Origin: Chara braunii
Lineage: Eukaryota > Streptophyta > Charophyceae > Charales > Characeae
NCBI GenBank assembly: GCA_003427395.1
Contig: BFEA01000389.1
Coordinates: forward strand, 1,094,005-1,135,113
Direction of reading: 5' to 3'
Length of the DNA stretch: 41,109 bases
Of this stretch, positions 31,012 through 40,978 are shown piece after piece. Both the position numbers and the translations under genes were made by a program. Within the stretch, counting starts at the first letter, position 1. Every line of letters begins with the position of its first letter. Under the pieces are notes generated by a model. The model ran no database searches, was not told where the DNA came from, and was given only the letters and a program-made list of their open reading frames with translations.

Positions 31012-33447
31012 CTACTTCTTAGGCCAGACCCCGCCCCACCTTTTTTCAACAGAGGATCTCAAGGACATTTCAGTGTCCCACCCTCCTCCCACTAATTCCA
31101 TCCATCTTAACATCTTTTGCAACAGATCTTTCTCAAACTCAGAACTTGTCCTTCTCGCCATTCTCCTTAGACCAGCCTTAAGTACTTCAGCTGGGTACTT
31201 CAGCATCCTTGTCTCTTTCAAGAAAGTCATCAAGCTCAGCCAAAGTGTCAGCTTGGTGTTTGTGTTATCCATGATTCTGCTCAGCACATTTGCGACAGCT
31301 GCATATTTTTGTACCTTCGGGGCGTAAGAATCAAAGCACCTCAGAGTTCTGAAGTGCCCTTCTCTTCCCTCCCAGATTGTATCGATGTTTTTGAACTTGT
31401 GCAGACTATGGATCTAGGCAGGCACATCCATGACGATCAACCTCGTTTCAAGGAATTCCAGGACACCAATTCCACAGTCTGTCCGTTCTAAAGTCAAATC
31501 ACTGTGGTAGCATTCTCCAATCTTGTCGAGAATCCTATTTATCCTGTTTACTCCATTCTCCTCCTTTGCATTAGACCATCCAATCAGTAGTAGGTCATCG
31601 ATGAATCTGCTCCCGTCGATATGTTTGGCATCAGTACCCGGACTGGAGATGAATTGTTGTTCCGAAAAAATGCATAATACATTTGCCAATGGCGGGTCAG
31701 CCCTTCCCTCCATAGGAATTCCAATTGTCTGCTTCAGGATCTGATCCATCGAGTAAAAGTAGATATTCTCAATCTGAAACTCAGTTAGGGTCACGAGATC
31801 ACTCATTCGAATAGATTTTCATCCTAGATCAACATGTGACTTTCCGAATGTTGCCTTCTTTCCATTCACTTTGACCCGAATCCAATCATGCCCCTTGTCC
31901 CGAAATTCGGAGACCAACCAATTGACTGCTTTAATTATCTCTTGGTGTGGTAGTTTAGTGAACATCTCTTTTACGTCATATGTACGAACCTCCATTCTGC
32001 AATTTAGTCCGTACTCGTCATTTGCCCTTTCATTTACCCTGCTGATCTTTTCTTTCAACTGCTTGGGCCCATTGATGTTGAAATGTCTTCCCTTGATTCT
32101 TTTTATTTGAAAGTTCATACACTTAGTCAGGTAACCTATTGCACTCGATGTTGGGCTAAAAAAGGAGGGCACAATTGACCTTTTTTTCTCCAAGTCCTTG
32201 TCTTTTGAGAGAATATAGGACTGTTGCAGCTTGCCTTTTGACTCCCACCTGACAATCCTCCCGAGTTTCAAACCCAAATATTTGTCTTTTGAGTTACTTA
32301 GAACCACCTTCTCTGTTTCAAAGATTCTCTCATAGTTCGCATTATCATTGTACATCTTGTTCATTCCTTTTTCGTATAGGACAGGACATTCCACAAGAGT
32401 GGCGCCAGGGTTCCTATCCAATGGTGATAGCACGAGACCACTAAGGGCTTGCTTGACTTCAAGCACGTACTCAATGCTACAGCCCACCACGGGTGAAATT
32501 GCATTTGTACAAAATTCGCTTCTTTTTACATGAATCACTTCAGATTTATCAATGCATCCCATCAGCTTCAACGGATCAATTGCCCTTTTACAGTCCACAT
32601 GAACTTCTTGTCCTGTTACTAGGCTACCTGGAAAAGGTATGTTCTTTGCATTTAGGACGAAGTCACGAATGCCCTCCACCTCATCCAATCTCACCTGAAC
32701 GTGCCCATTCACTTTGGGCAAGTCAAAAGCTTCGCAAGTGCAGGGCAAACATTTTCCTCTTGCGAAACGTTGATGGTTATGCATGATTTCACCGACGGTC
32801 TTTCTCTTCAGCCATACGATTCTCATCCTGCCAGCCAATAGGTCTGATAGTGCGGTAGGGACAATCCTACTCTTCAGCCAGTTCTTTACGTAGCACTGCA
32901 CCTTCCCTTTGCTCACAGATTCACAAAAAGGTAACTTTACAGTGACCCTATACTTAGGATTAATCCCATGGACCTTCTTCGCAACTCTAGTGATAATCCC
33001 TCGTGTGATCTGCCGTCCTCTTACATTATTCAACAGTTTTATGCCTGAGTTAATTTCTACCTGTTCCTCCAGGCGTTTTTTGTAGAGCTCCTTTCTCTTC
33101 CAAGGAGCCCTTAGGATCATGACAGCCTTCTTTTTCACCTCTTCACACTTATTTTTGTTCTTTCTTAATTCAGTGATGATCCATGTCCCCCCTTCCTGAA
33201 TGGAATGCTTGGCTTCCTTCAACATCATACTCTGTCCCCCTATCATCACAATACTATTACCATACAGTAGTTTGATCACACCCCAGACATACAACCACTT
33301 CTCCCCTTTCTCATTTTCGAGTTCACACGATTTTTCAATTTCAACTTTCTTTAAAATCTTCAAAAGGCTAGGCTCTTTGAGGAAGCCAAACCGTCGATAG
33401 TTAAACAATAAAGGAGAACTCACACTATTTACAATATCCACATTCAT
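31012..33447 (-). pseudogene. Penelope-like reverse transcriptase, two in-frame stops
   Basis: ATG at 33447 opens 542 codons to TGA at 31819-31821. The same frame continues to TAG at 31414-31416 and again to 31012, about 812 codons in all. Landmarks: CLPCTC (residues 233-238, a CxC-type motif), PLDRNPGATLVECP (342-355, where Penelope-like proteins have a DKG-type motif), and YDVKEMFTKLP (490-500, first catalytic Asp). After the TGA come GIPMEGRADPPLANV (primer-grip-side B motif) and RFIDDLLLIGW, the second catalytic pair, in place of the usual YxDD. The last part (ANVLSRIMDNTN, LKAGLRRMARR) is a helical thumb. The enzyme would copy element RNA at a nicked target. Both stops sit between protein-like sequence and look like point changes. 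Confidence 0.85.
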
Positions 33448-33965
33448 TTTATTTTTCCTAGGTCTTCTATTACTGGTTTCTTCTTTGCCTTTCTTGTGTT
33501 GAGACCAGGATTAGAGTTCTCAATAATACATTTCTCCATCCTTATGAGAGTGCTCCCTTCTCCAAATCAGATAGGTAGGGAGACATAATTAGAAGTTACA
33601 GCCTTTTCCAACCACCGGTGCACCTTCTGCTTATGCTTAAGGGAGGCAGTTCTAATGTGTTATCGCCATCGGATTTGAAGTGATCTCTCAGTTTTACCAA
33701 CATAAGTTATCTTAAAGAAAGGGGAGATCAATACATAAACACAGTTTCTTGCATCCAAAATTCCCTCCCTTTGTTCCTTGGTAAGATTCAACCAATATTT
33801 GACATATGTTTTTCCCCACATTAAGTCGCCTCTCAAACACAAAGCCAGAACTAGTAGCTTCAAAATTGTGCCGCATTCTTGAGCAACATCCCCCCCAAGT
33901 TTATTTAATAAAGCAATCACTTTCTTGCAAGCTCTCAGCAGAGATCGCTTGCTCAACTTAGTTCA
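33444..33965 (-). pseudogene. GIY-YIG endonuclease domain of the Penelope-like element
   Basis: The frame after the TGA at 33963-33965 encodes a helical start, then NCVYVLISPFFKITYVGKTE (about 33746-33687), which is the GIY-YIG pair (here YVL and YVG) with its GKTERSLQIRWR follow-on. TAA (33660-33662) and TGA (33567-33569) interrupt the frame, but it goes on with LKHKQKVHRWLEKA and LIRMEKCIIENSNPGLNTR, the family's catalytic Glu and Asn-Pro-x-Leu-Asn end. The domain nicks DNA for target-primed reverse transcription. Its final TGA (33446-33444) overlaps the reverse transcriptase ATG as ATGA. Confidence 0.82.
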
Positions 33966-34004
33966 ATTCCCGGCAATGTCATCATCTTTAGATTCTCTTT
34001 CCTC

Positions 34005-35229
34005 TTAAGAACTTTCTTCCGATCCATCACCATCCTCCTCACTGGTCGTATTTGCAGCCACCTCCTCTTCTTTGGGCTTCTCCAACTTCTGCAGCACTTC
34101 AAAGTCCAACCTTGCTAGCTCCCATACCCCCGCTTCCTTCTTCTTGTAAGCAATTCCCTTCTTCTTACATAGGGTCTGGATTTCCGTGTAGTGCATAGCA
34201 TCGTAGTATACTACACGACCCATGAAGTAGAGTCCAGGTGCTAGTTCCTCCTTCCCTGGTTCTACAGCAGTCCCAGGTTCCTATTCCACCTGAGCCTCCA
34301 TAGCCGTCGCGGTCGGACCACCCCGTTCAGGCTTTCCAGTCTTCCTTTCTTCAGCCTTCCTTTCCTCCCCTCCACAACTTGCGCCCTCACCTTTTGCAGC
34401 CAGCAACACCCTGATTAGATCTTTCAAAACTAATGCCTCAGCTATGTTGCTACTCGAGTCCTGCAGTTTCCCTTCCAAATTCTGGACTACAGCGTCCTTT
34501 TCCTTGCTCCCTTCATCAGATGATACCTCCACGGGAGCATGTGTTTTACTTCTCCCAACTTTCTTTAGTAGGCTCCTGCGTGACTTAACCTTACCCCCCC
34601 ACGGCCTGACTGGAGTCGAATCCCGCTTTCTTTTTTCATTGCTGGAGCTCTCCCTCAGCTCCCTTAGTTCCTTCTCCGCTCTTAACATTCTAAGCTCCTC
34701 CACCTCACTCTCCTGCAGCTTCGACTTCCTTTCTACCGCTTCTAGTTTCTCAGTCAAAATCTTCAGTGAGCCACCGAATTTTTCTGCTACCCATTTCTTC
34801 ATCTCATCTTCCTTGCCCTCGTCAACACTCTTACCCTTCCCTTTCTCCTTCCCAGTCGGCTTCCTCCCAGTTTCCTTCTGCTTTTCTCTTGGCTTCGCTT
34901 CCTCTCTCCCCAGCCCCTTCTCTTGCCTTCGCTTCCCAGTCGGTTTCCTCCCTGTTTCCTTCTGCTTTTCTCTTGGCTTCTCCTTCCCAGTCGGCTTCCT
35001 CCCTGTTTCCTTCTGCTTTTCTCTTGGCTTCGCTTCCTCTCTCCCCGAATTTTTCTGCTACCCATTTCTTCATCTCATCTTCCTTGCCCTCGCCAACACT
35101 CTTACCCTTCCCTTTCTCCTTCCCAGTCGGCTTCCTCCCTGTTTCCTTCTGCTTTTCTCTTGGCTTCTGCTTTTTCACATGTGAACTCTCGTTTGAAGGT
35201 TCATGAAGAATGTTCATTGATGTTGGCAA
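34005..35229 (-). pseudogene. N-terminal charged region of the Penelope-like element
   Basis: From 34802 the frame reads a coiled coil (KLEAVERKSKLQESEVEELR), a basic patch (NEKRKRDSTPVRPWGGKVKS), a Ser/Glu-rich stretch and TAG at 34281-34283. It then continues in frame with LYFMGRVVYYDAMHYTEIQT and AYKKKEAGVWELARLDFEVL to TAA at 34005-34007. Upstream (35229-34831) a second frame gives Lys/Glu-rich repeats including a second copy of GKEDEMKKWVAEKFG. The region is probably an RNA- or DNA-binding and oligomerising leader. The exact start is uncertain because a duplication shifts the frame. Confidence 0.65.
34774..35150 (-). repeat. internal tandem duplication of Lys/Glu-rich coding sequence
   Basis: A segment starting CCGAATTTTTCTGCTACCCA occurs at 34773 and 35044 on the plus strand, each followed by the same CTCTTACCCTTCCC and CCCAGTCGGCTTCC blocks. 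Between them the CCCAGTCGG-to-GCTTTTCTCTTGGCTTC unit is repeated three times. Confidence 0.88.
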
Positions 35230-35813
35230 GGTAAAACTTGATGAGTACTTGCTTCATTTCGAAAGTGCTGCAAGCCCCAAAATGACCTTTGGCTTCATTT
35301 TTGCACTTCGGGCCTGTAAAACACTTTCGTGCCATTTTGCATTAGGGGCCCAGCCAGGGTGCAAAAATGACAGGAAGAGTCATTTTGGGGCCTGTGACAC
35401 CCTCTGCCCCATTTGGGGTGAAATGAATACAAAGGTTTCTCCATGGGGAGGTTTTTTAGCTTTTACCTTCTTTCTTTTCTAGGGAGTTCATTCGTTCTCC
35501 ATCTGGATTTGAACTCAAGTTTGGGCTTCGAACAAATGAACTTCCAAGTTCCAAAAAAGAAAGAATGGGCTACAGTATTACAGTACGGCTTCGCTAAGGA
35601 TCCACTGTCTTCGTGGCCATGACTCAGGACATTTATGTCCATCTGGCAATTCTTGGCTAACGTGGGAGTGTCTTCTTGGCCATGACAGGACAGTTGTGTC
35701 CATCAGGGACTTCACTTTTATTTGCGCCGTGCACGTCGCTTCCAAACAAAATAGGTCAGCAACGTACCTGTACTTCTGTGCGGGCCGTCACTGCCACGAA
35801 TGACAAAAAGGAG
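35230..35813. other. no gene; small repeats
   Basis: Two copies of a ~70-base unit (GTCTTCGTGGCCATGAC... and GTCTTCTTGGCCATGAC...) lie at about 35607 and 35669. CATTTTGG/CATTTTTGC-type strings recur near 35290-35390. No convincing frame. Confidence 0.45.
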
Positions 35814-36248
35814 GGGATAATCGGTAGAAAGCGCCCACGTCAAAACCTTTCGGTTTTGGGCACCTGAAACTCGGCCGTTTGGTCCTACCGGTCCAATGAC
35901 TTCCATGTGGGGTACTACAGGCGCACAAGTTGCTCCAAGGGCCGTACCGGATCTTGAATCTGGCACATAACAGCGCCAGATTCATTTTGATGCAAAAGAC
36001 GCCAATGTATCCAATGAGGGCCGCGTACGGGATTTTGAAAAAGAAGGGCCCTACCGGTTCATGAATCTGGCGCAAGAACAGCACCAAATTCTTTAACTGG
36101 TAGAAACAGGCCCACGGAGATGTGGCCACGGCACCAAGGCGCCTGTCACCCAGGCTGAAGACGGTTTGGGCGGGTAGCACCATGCGGCCGAGTTTCAGGC
36201 GCCCAAAACCGGAAGGTTTTGGTGTGGGCTCTCTCTAGAAATTATCCC
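35814..36248. mobile_element. 435-bp MITE-like element with long terminal inverted repeats
   Basis: The ends are GGGATAAT and ATTATCCC. About 64 bases at each end pair, the best part being 35830-35877 against 36185-36232 (CCGGTTTTGGGCGCCTGAAA on one arm, TCGGTTTTGGGCACCTGAAA on the other). The interior has a 43-base direct repeat (35942-35983 and 36050-36092, sharing TACCGG and TGAATCTGGC). It is non-coding, so it would move only with help from another element. I see no clear target duplication. Confidence 0.82.
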
Positions 36249-37003
36249 AAAAAAAATGGGAAGCTCCTGATGCAACAAGTGGCAGTGGGGCACCCACCTC
36301 CTTTTACTCTGTGCTCAGTCTACAGTTCAGTTCTGCCACGCAGGAGCCACTTCCAGATGCACAATCTTTTTTTTTTTTTTTGTCTTTCTTTTCTGTTTTG
36401 CAAATCAAATCTGAGTCAAGATCAGGTACACATTTTAGGTCTCCAAGACAATGCAACGATAAGATGATGACAGTCAATTTGTGCGCAATGCCCATTTCAG
36501 TTTTGAGCTGTTTCCATTCCAACGTCAGCAATCCAACTTTTCCTCGTCACGGTCTCATTACCTGAAGACCCGCCAAATGCACGTACCTTAGGGCCTTTGA
36601 GGCTAGGTAGACCTTAACACTACTGTCGTATGGAAGAAAGACAATAACCGAGCCTCTGTGGGGCACTTGTCGACCTCTTCCGGCCAGTTTCAGAACGTCT
36701 GTCAGCCCGATTGGCGGATGGCATGTCATAGCGCACCATAGCAGTGGAGGATGGGAATTTCATGGCGTACTCACAGTAGTACTATCTTGAATGTATCAGA
36801 CCACATTTGAGATCCTACCGGGCAATTGCGTCCAAAGATAAGCAAAAGGCCCTGTGGCGTGAGTATGATGTGAAAGGGGGGGGCGAATCAATTTCCGCAC
36901 TGTAGTGGCGTGCGTCACGACTCACGCGCCATCCTCTTCGGGTCCGACTCACTGCCGGGCGTGTGGGTGAGTTCCTCTAGCTGTAGTGTACTTAAAGCCA
37001 TGT
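36249..37003. other. no recognised gene
   Basis: A T tract near 36366-36382 and otherwise unique sequence. I see no supported frame. Confidence 0.4.
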
Positions 37004-37219
37004 CTACAGTCTTCCCCCGAACAAAACGTGCGTTATTTGCTAACAGAACGCACGGGGTGTGTTGTATTCGTATACAACACACGTTGGTTATGCTTAGAAT
37101 ATAGGGTATCAACTTCCGAAAATGCTCCTCCACCCTCTGCCCAAAAAAAAAAAAGTATGTGCCTCTTACAAGTATCTTCAGTCTTCCCGCAAACAGGACC
37201 GTCAGGTAGGACACACACA

Positions 37220-37299
<80 letters not shown>

Positions 37300-37300
37300 N

Positions 37301-37367
<67 letters not shown>

Positions 37368-37556
37368 CGGAATACTGCAGGGCACAGCATGTGTTCTATT
37401 TGAACAGAACAGCCGTCGGTTCGAATAGAACGAATACTATTCGAATAGAACATACGTGCGTACTAATTGGATTTCTTGTGGCGACTATGAGAAATCTACT
37501 TTTTCAGGGAACGTTGAATAGTACATACGTGCGTTTTGCTCGGGGGAAGACTGTAG
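37004..37556. mobile_element. inverted-repeat element containing (CA)n(GA)n
   Basis: 30-base ends, CTACAGTCTTCCCCCGAACA at 37004 and its reverse-complement partner at 37527-37556, match at 27 of 30 positions. The interior holds a CA run, a GA tract (37237-37366, one N at 37300) and repeated TTCGAATAGAAC strings. The same CTTCCCCCGAA terminal motif recurs at 39887, 40001 and 40683. Confidence 0.72.
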
Positions 37557-38315
37557 GTGGGAGCATAGGCCCCCGACTGTGGTCTCCCCCTATGACAGCT
37601 ATGTTTTTTGTCTCGAGAGCATGAACCGAGCCGCAAGAGGTGTAAGGTTCGTAGTTTCTGTAGTGTCCCCGCAGCGGATGTTTCAAAATTCAAACCTCGC
37701 TGGGCTGGATTCAAAATCTCTCGCAAGGAAAGGTTTTTCTACTCCTGTCGTCACGAGACGTGGATGTTCCACCACGCTCAAGCTGCTCAAGGCTTCCCAG
37801 CCCGACTTTCCCCTGCTGCGTTGGCAATGGTCGACTTTGGCGAGTCGCCCGAGAAATACTGTTCTGTGTGAGCTTTCATTTTCTTTCTTCTTTTGGACCA
37901 ATTGCAGAGAGAGGCGTGTCGCTTCAGAGAGATTGCTGATATTCCATGTCATCCTCCAGAGGAAAGAACCGGGGGCACGTCCCACTTGCCATCATTCTGG
38001 ACCCTCAACTTCAGAGACCAGTGGCCACACACAAGATCTGAGTGTACAAGTACTGCTCAATTAAAAATAGAAAGAAAACTTGCTCCCCCTGGCATCGCCG
38101 GTCTGAAACAAGTCAAAACGCGTCGAGTTAGGTCGTGCTATTTTTTTCCCAGGAACGTAACAGGATTTGGGCCGCAAAGAGCCGTTGGGGCCGAAAGAGA
38201 CGAGCCTGTTGTGACTCACTCAGGGCCACGCTGTCCAAGCGCATGACTGCTGGATAGAGGCGAACCTCAAACTTACCTCAAACTTAAGTGACTGCTACGA
38301 GCGAAAGACTTGGGG
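37557..38315. other. upstream region of the DUF4360 gene
   Basis: Several overlapping frames on both strands, none with a recognisable domain. CAAACTTACCTCAAACTTA is a short direct repeat at 38268-38286, just before the TATA box. Confidence 0.4.
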
Positions 38316-38323
38316 TATAAAAG
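38316..38323 (+). promoter_or_regulatory. TATA box of the DUF4360 gene
   Basis: TATAAAAG in the context GGGGTATAAAAGCG, 246 bases before the ATG. A transcript start about 30 bases downstream would give a 5' leader of some 220 bases. Confidence 0.7.
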
Positions 38324-38568
38324 CGAACGGAACTGCCTGGGTTGGGCATACACTAGACAAGCGTACTTAGATCACGCACACACTCGCAATCTGTGCTCTC
38401 GTTGCTTGCACACGAATAGCAGAGACGTTGAGGAGTGGGGTTTTCAACGGAGGAGCAGCCAGGTGCGCCTCACGCCGGCCTTTGTGTCTTCCGAGCACCG
38501 AGTTTCTCTCAAATTCTCTGTGCACCGTGAAGCTTGTTGAGGGGGACTGGAGGCAGAGGTCGAGGGCA

Positions 38569-39165
38569 ATGGCGCGTCAGGTGGTTCTTGCGGCCGTTCT
38601 TTTGCTGATCGCTGCTGCAGTTCTGGCGAGCGCGCAGACTCCGACTGAGGTGACCATCGGTTGGGTCACCTACGCAGGCAACGGCTGCAATTACGACAAC
38701 ACCAACTGGGTGCTGTCGAACGACTACAAGACTGTCACCTTCATGTTCGGCGGGATGGTTGCGACCACGGACGGGTCGCTCGCCGACAAGAGGAAGTCTT
38801 GCCAGATGTCGTTCTCTGTGAACTACCCGGATGGCTGGAGCGTCTCCATTGGTCAGGCCACGGGCCGCGGGTTCGCTGACATCGCCGAGAACTCCGACGG
38901 CATCTACGAGACGCACTACTACTTCTCCGGACAAACGGGGACGGCGATGGTGGAGCGCAAAATCAAAGGCCCAAAGGTTGGCAGCTTCGAGTTCACGGAC
39001 GACTTCCTGACGCTTGTCTGGAGCGAGTGCAACAACGCGCCCAACCTGAATATCAAGACGGTGGTGAGAGTGGAGGGCCAGAAGGCTGTGATGGCGCTCG
39101 ACTCCCAGGATACCAAGTTCCAGCTCATCTTCAATCTCCAATGGAGGCAGTGTCCGCAAAATTGA
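38569..39165 (+). CDS. secreted DUF4360-family protein
   Basis: 198 residues without introns. Residues 1-22 form a signal peptide (MARQVV, a Leu/Ala core, ending ASA before Gln23), so the protein is exported. The mature part has the DUF4360 layout: TPTEVTIGWVTYAGNGC, a tyrosine- and threonine-rich strand region, DKRKSCQMSF, YPDGWSVSIG, GFADI, HYYFSG, KGPKVGSF, LVWSEC, NLNIKT and a final W-x-x-C. Four cysteines (40, 78, 154, 195) could form two disulfides. The function of DUF4360 proteins is not established; they are small extracellular proteins found in fungi, bacteria and some algae, so a wall or surface role is only a guess. The ATG at 38569 is chosen because it starts the signal peptide; the frame upstream has no better ATG. 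Codons are strongly G/C-ending, unlike the decayed neighbours, which supports an expressed gene. Confidence 0.92.
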   Translation: MARQVVLAAVLLLIAAAVLASAQTPTEVTIGWVTYAGNGCNYDNTNWVLSNDYKTVTFMFGGMVATTDGSLADKRKSCQMSFSVNYPDGWSVSIGQATGRGFADIAENSDGIYETHYYFSGQTGTAMVERKIKGPKVGSFEFTDDFLTLVWSECNNAPNLNIKTVVRVEGQKAVMALDSQDTKFQLIFNLQWRQCPQN

Positions 39166-39321
39166 GACCCCCGTTCACCATCTCGCACTGAGGGTGGCGG
39201 CCCTGGCGGGTGAGCGGAGGGGTGGGAGAGGAGTGTACAGATTCGTCAGGGCTCACCTCGGTAGAATCTGAGGGAAAGACGCTACGGTCGATTACGCCTG
39301 ACCTTCTCTCTCTCTCTTTCT

Positions 39322-39357
<36 letters not shown>

Positions 39358-39886
39358 CTCCGACGAAACAGTTTGTCACAGCCCCTCGTTTGTTGTCCTC
39401 TTCTCTCTCTCTGCCTACGGTTTACCGGGCAGTTCTGGGTGAACTGTCCGTGGGGCACCCTGACACCACGATTTGACAGTTAATCTGTCCTCTATAATGG
39501 CTCATCCAGATTTGTTTTTGGGGCCGGCGATGAAGGCGATCATATCACGCCTTCCATCTGATTAGTGGTATCTTATACAAGATAATGAAGGATTCTTTAT
39601 TCCATGCTTACCGGCTGTTCCCTTTGTCAACGAGTATGCTCAATGACGTACTGAATGAATGTGTGACACAAATATGAGTCTTGGTGTGTTGTACATTTCT
39701 ATAAGAAGCATCATCCCGAAAAAATACATGGCCTTTTGTCGTTTTTTTTTCGATGCAAGGCGGCTGGTGCTATCTGCCTTTCAATGTGCTGTTGCGGTTT
39801 GGATTGCTGTCATTTGGCTCTCGCCCTTTGTCCTTGCAAGGTGCTCTCTGTTGATAAAGAAAATCACACGATATCATTGCTACCAT
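39166..39886. other. 3' flank of the DUF4360 gene with (TA)n
   Basis: A CT-rich run leads into a TA microsatellite at 39324-39356. No gene or clear polyadenylation signal is identified. Confidence 0.5.
39324..39356. repeat. (TA)n microsatellite
   Basis: About 33 bases of pure TA repeat. Confidence 0.98.
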
Positions 39887-39990
39887 CTTCCCCCGAATAG
39901 AACGCACTGAAATTACAGCTGTGTTTGGAACAACTTTCAGTCTGTAATTACAGCTCTCTGATAATGGCAGTGCGTTCTGCTCTGGTGAAG
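39887..39990. mobile_element. 104-bp MITE-like element of the CTTCCCCCGAA family
   Basis: The left end CTTCCCCCGAATAGAACGCA (39887) pairs with GTGCGTTCTGCTCTGGTGAA (39970-39989). The interior is itself an inverted repeat (ATTACAGCTGTG against CTGTAATTACAGCT). Related single ends lie at 40001-40021 and 40683-40703. Confidence 0.7.
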
Positions 39991-40440
39991 ACGGGAGCAT
40001 CTTCCCCAGAACACAAGCGCACGTACAGATCCGACCGGGAACATAGCCTATATACATTCATCGTGATCAGGCGGGGGGAGAAGGAACATGGCAGCAGCCA
40101 AAATCGTGCAATTTCGCCTGTTTTTTTTTTCCCCCTTTTTTCACTTCCTTTTTTTTTATAAAGGTGACGGCCTTGAGATATCATCATCGAACTGACCGGC
40201 ACCAGTTAATTCAGATTAAACAATTGTTTGATCCCTTCCTCTGACTGCATCTGGTTTCGAAATTTGGTCTGCATTTCAGCAATTCACATGGGGGTGTGTA
40301 CTAGCTGTGCTAGGCCCGTTGGTAATAGTGCAATCTTCGAGCAATCATTGGCGGTATTTTTTTCTTTTTTCTGTTAGGGCCATCTGATTCTGTGAAAACA
40401 AAAAAACAAAAATATGACGTGTCCATTCTATGGCCGTGTG
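39991..40440. other. no recognised gene
   Basis: Apart from the single MITE end at 40001-40021 and poly-T runs near 40120-40160, I see nothing that I can support. Confidence 0.4.
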
Positions 40441-40788
40441 GACAACACACGTCCACACGGCCACGTGGACATCTGAAATGTGGTGACGTCGACAGCAGTG
40501 CTGTGACCGCGTGTGGGACATGTGAGCTGCGACCACGTGGACATGTACTGTGGCAGCTTACCCGTGTGATGAGACTGCCACGTGGACATACACAGGCGGA
40601 GATCTGTTTTGGCGGCCACATGGACAAACGTTGTGGCCACGCAGAGGTCTGTATAAATTGCAAATTCTCTACCTCTGCCACCCATCCCCCGAATAGAACG
40701 CACCATCTCTTTGTGACTGTCTATGTAGCAGTTTGAACGCGCTGAACGCGTTCGCCCAAACGCCCTCAAACGCCTTGCGTGCCACGTG
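40441..40788. repeat. short dispersed repeats around CACGTG (G-box) cores
   Basis: CCACGTGGACAT-type strings at 40461, 40532 and 40578, a variant CCACATGGACA near 40615, and CCACGTGG at 40782. CACGTG is the core bound by plant bZIP and bHLH factors, but no downstream gene is seen in the window. A CTTCCCCCGAA-type end (40683-40703) lies among them. Confidence 0.55.
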
Positions 40789-40978
40789 GCGCGATTTATT
40801 CGAATGCGACCCACCCACCGTGGTGAGCACATGGCGGACCATTTCTTCAAAAAAAAAAGAAAAAAAGGTGTGGCAGTGTATATTTCCATGTTTTAGCTGT
40901 AGATTCATCCGATTTTGGTCATCGGATCCATGGAAGTACCATGAGCTTGGCTTCGCGGTTGAAGACTTACCTGCTGTC

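Larger units (their letters stand above)
31012..35229 (-). mobile_element. Penelope-like retroelement with N-terminal GIY-YIG (permuted type)
   Basis: Reading on the minus strand the order is: charged, repeat-bearing N-terminal region, GIY-YIG endonuclease, linker with a CxC motif, reverse transcriptase with thumb. Most Penelope-like elements carry GIY-YIG after the reverse transcriptase; the reverse order is known from the Chlamys and Naiad groups of green algae, protists and invertebrates. Coding is interrupted by several stops but few frame changes. Terminal repeats and target duplications were not found. Confidence 0.8.

Noticed and set aside
32941-32970. Another palindrome copy (TTAGGATTAATCCCAT) in the reverse transcriptase gene
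   Set aside because: It has lost the CG of both arms, is isolated from the palindrome zone, and is plausibly chance in coding sequence.
34444-35206. Ser/Phe/Leu-rich plus-strand proteins (246 and 146 codons)
   Set aside because: They are the antisense of the Lys/Glu-rich leader of the Penelope-like element.
38509-39159. A 216-codon minus-strand gene opposite the DUF4360 gene
   Set aside because: It is a by-product of GC-biased third codon positions in the real gene and has no domain.
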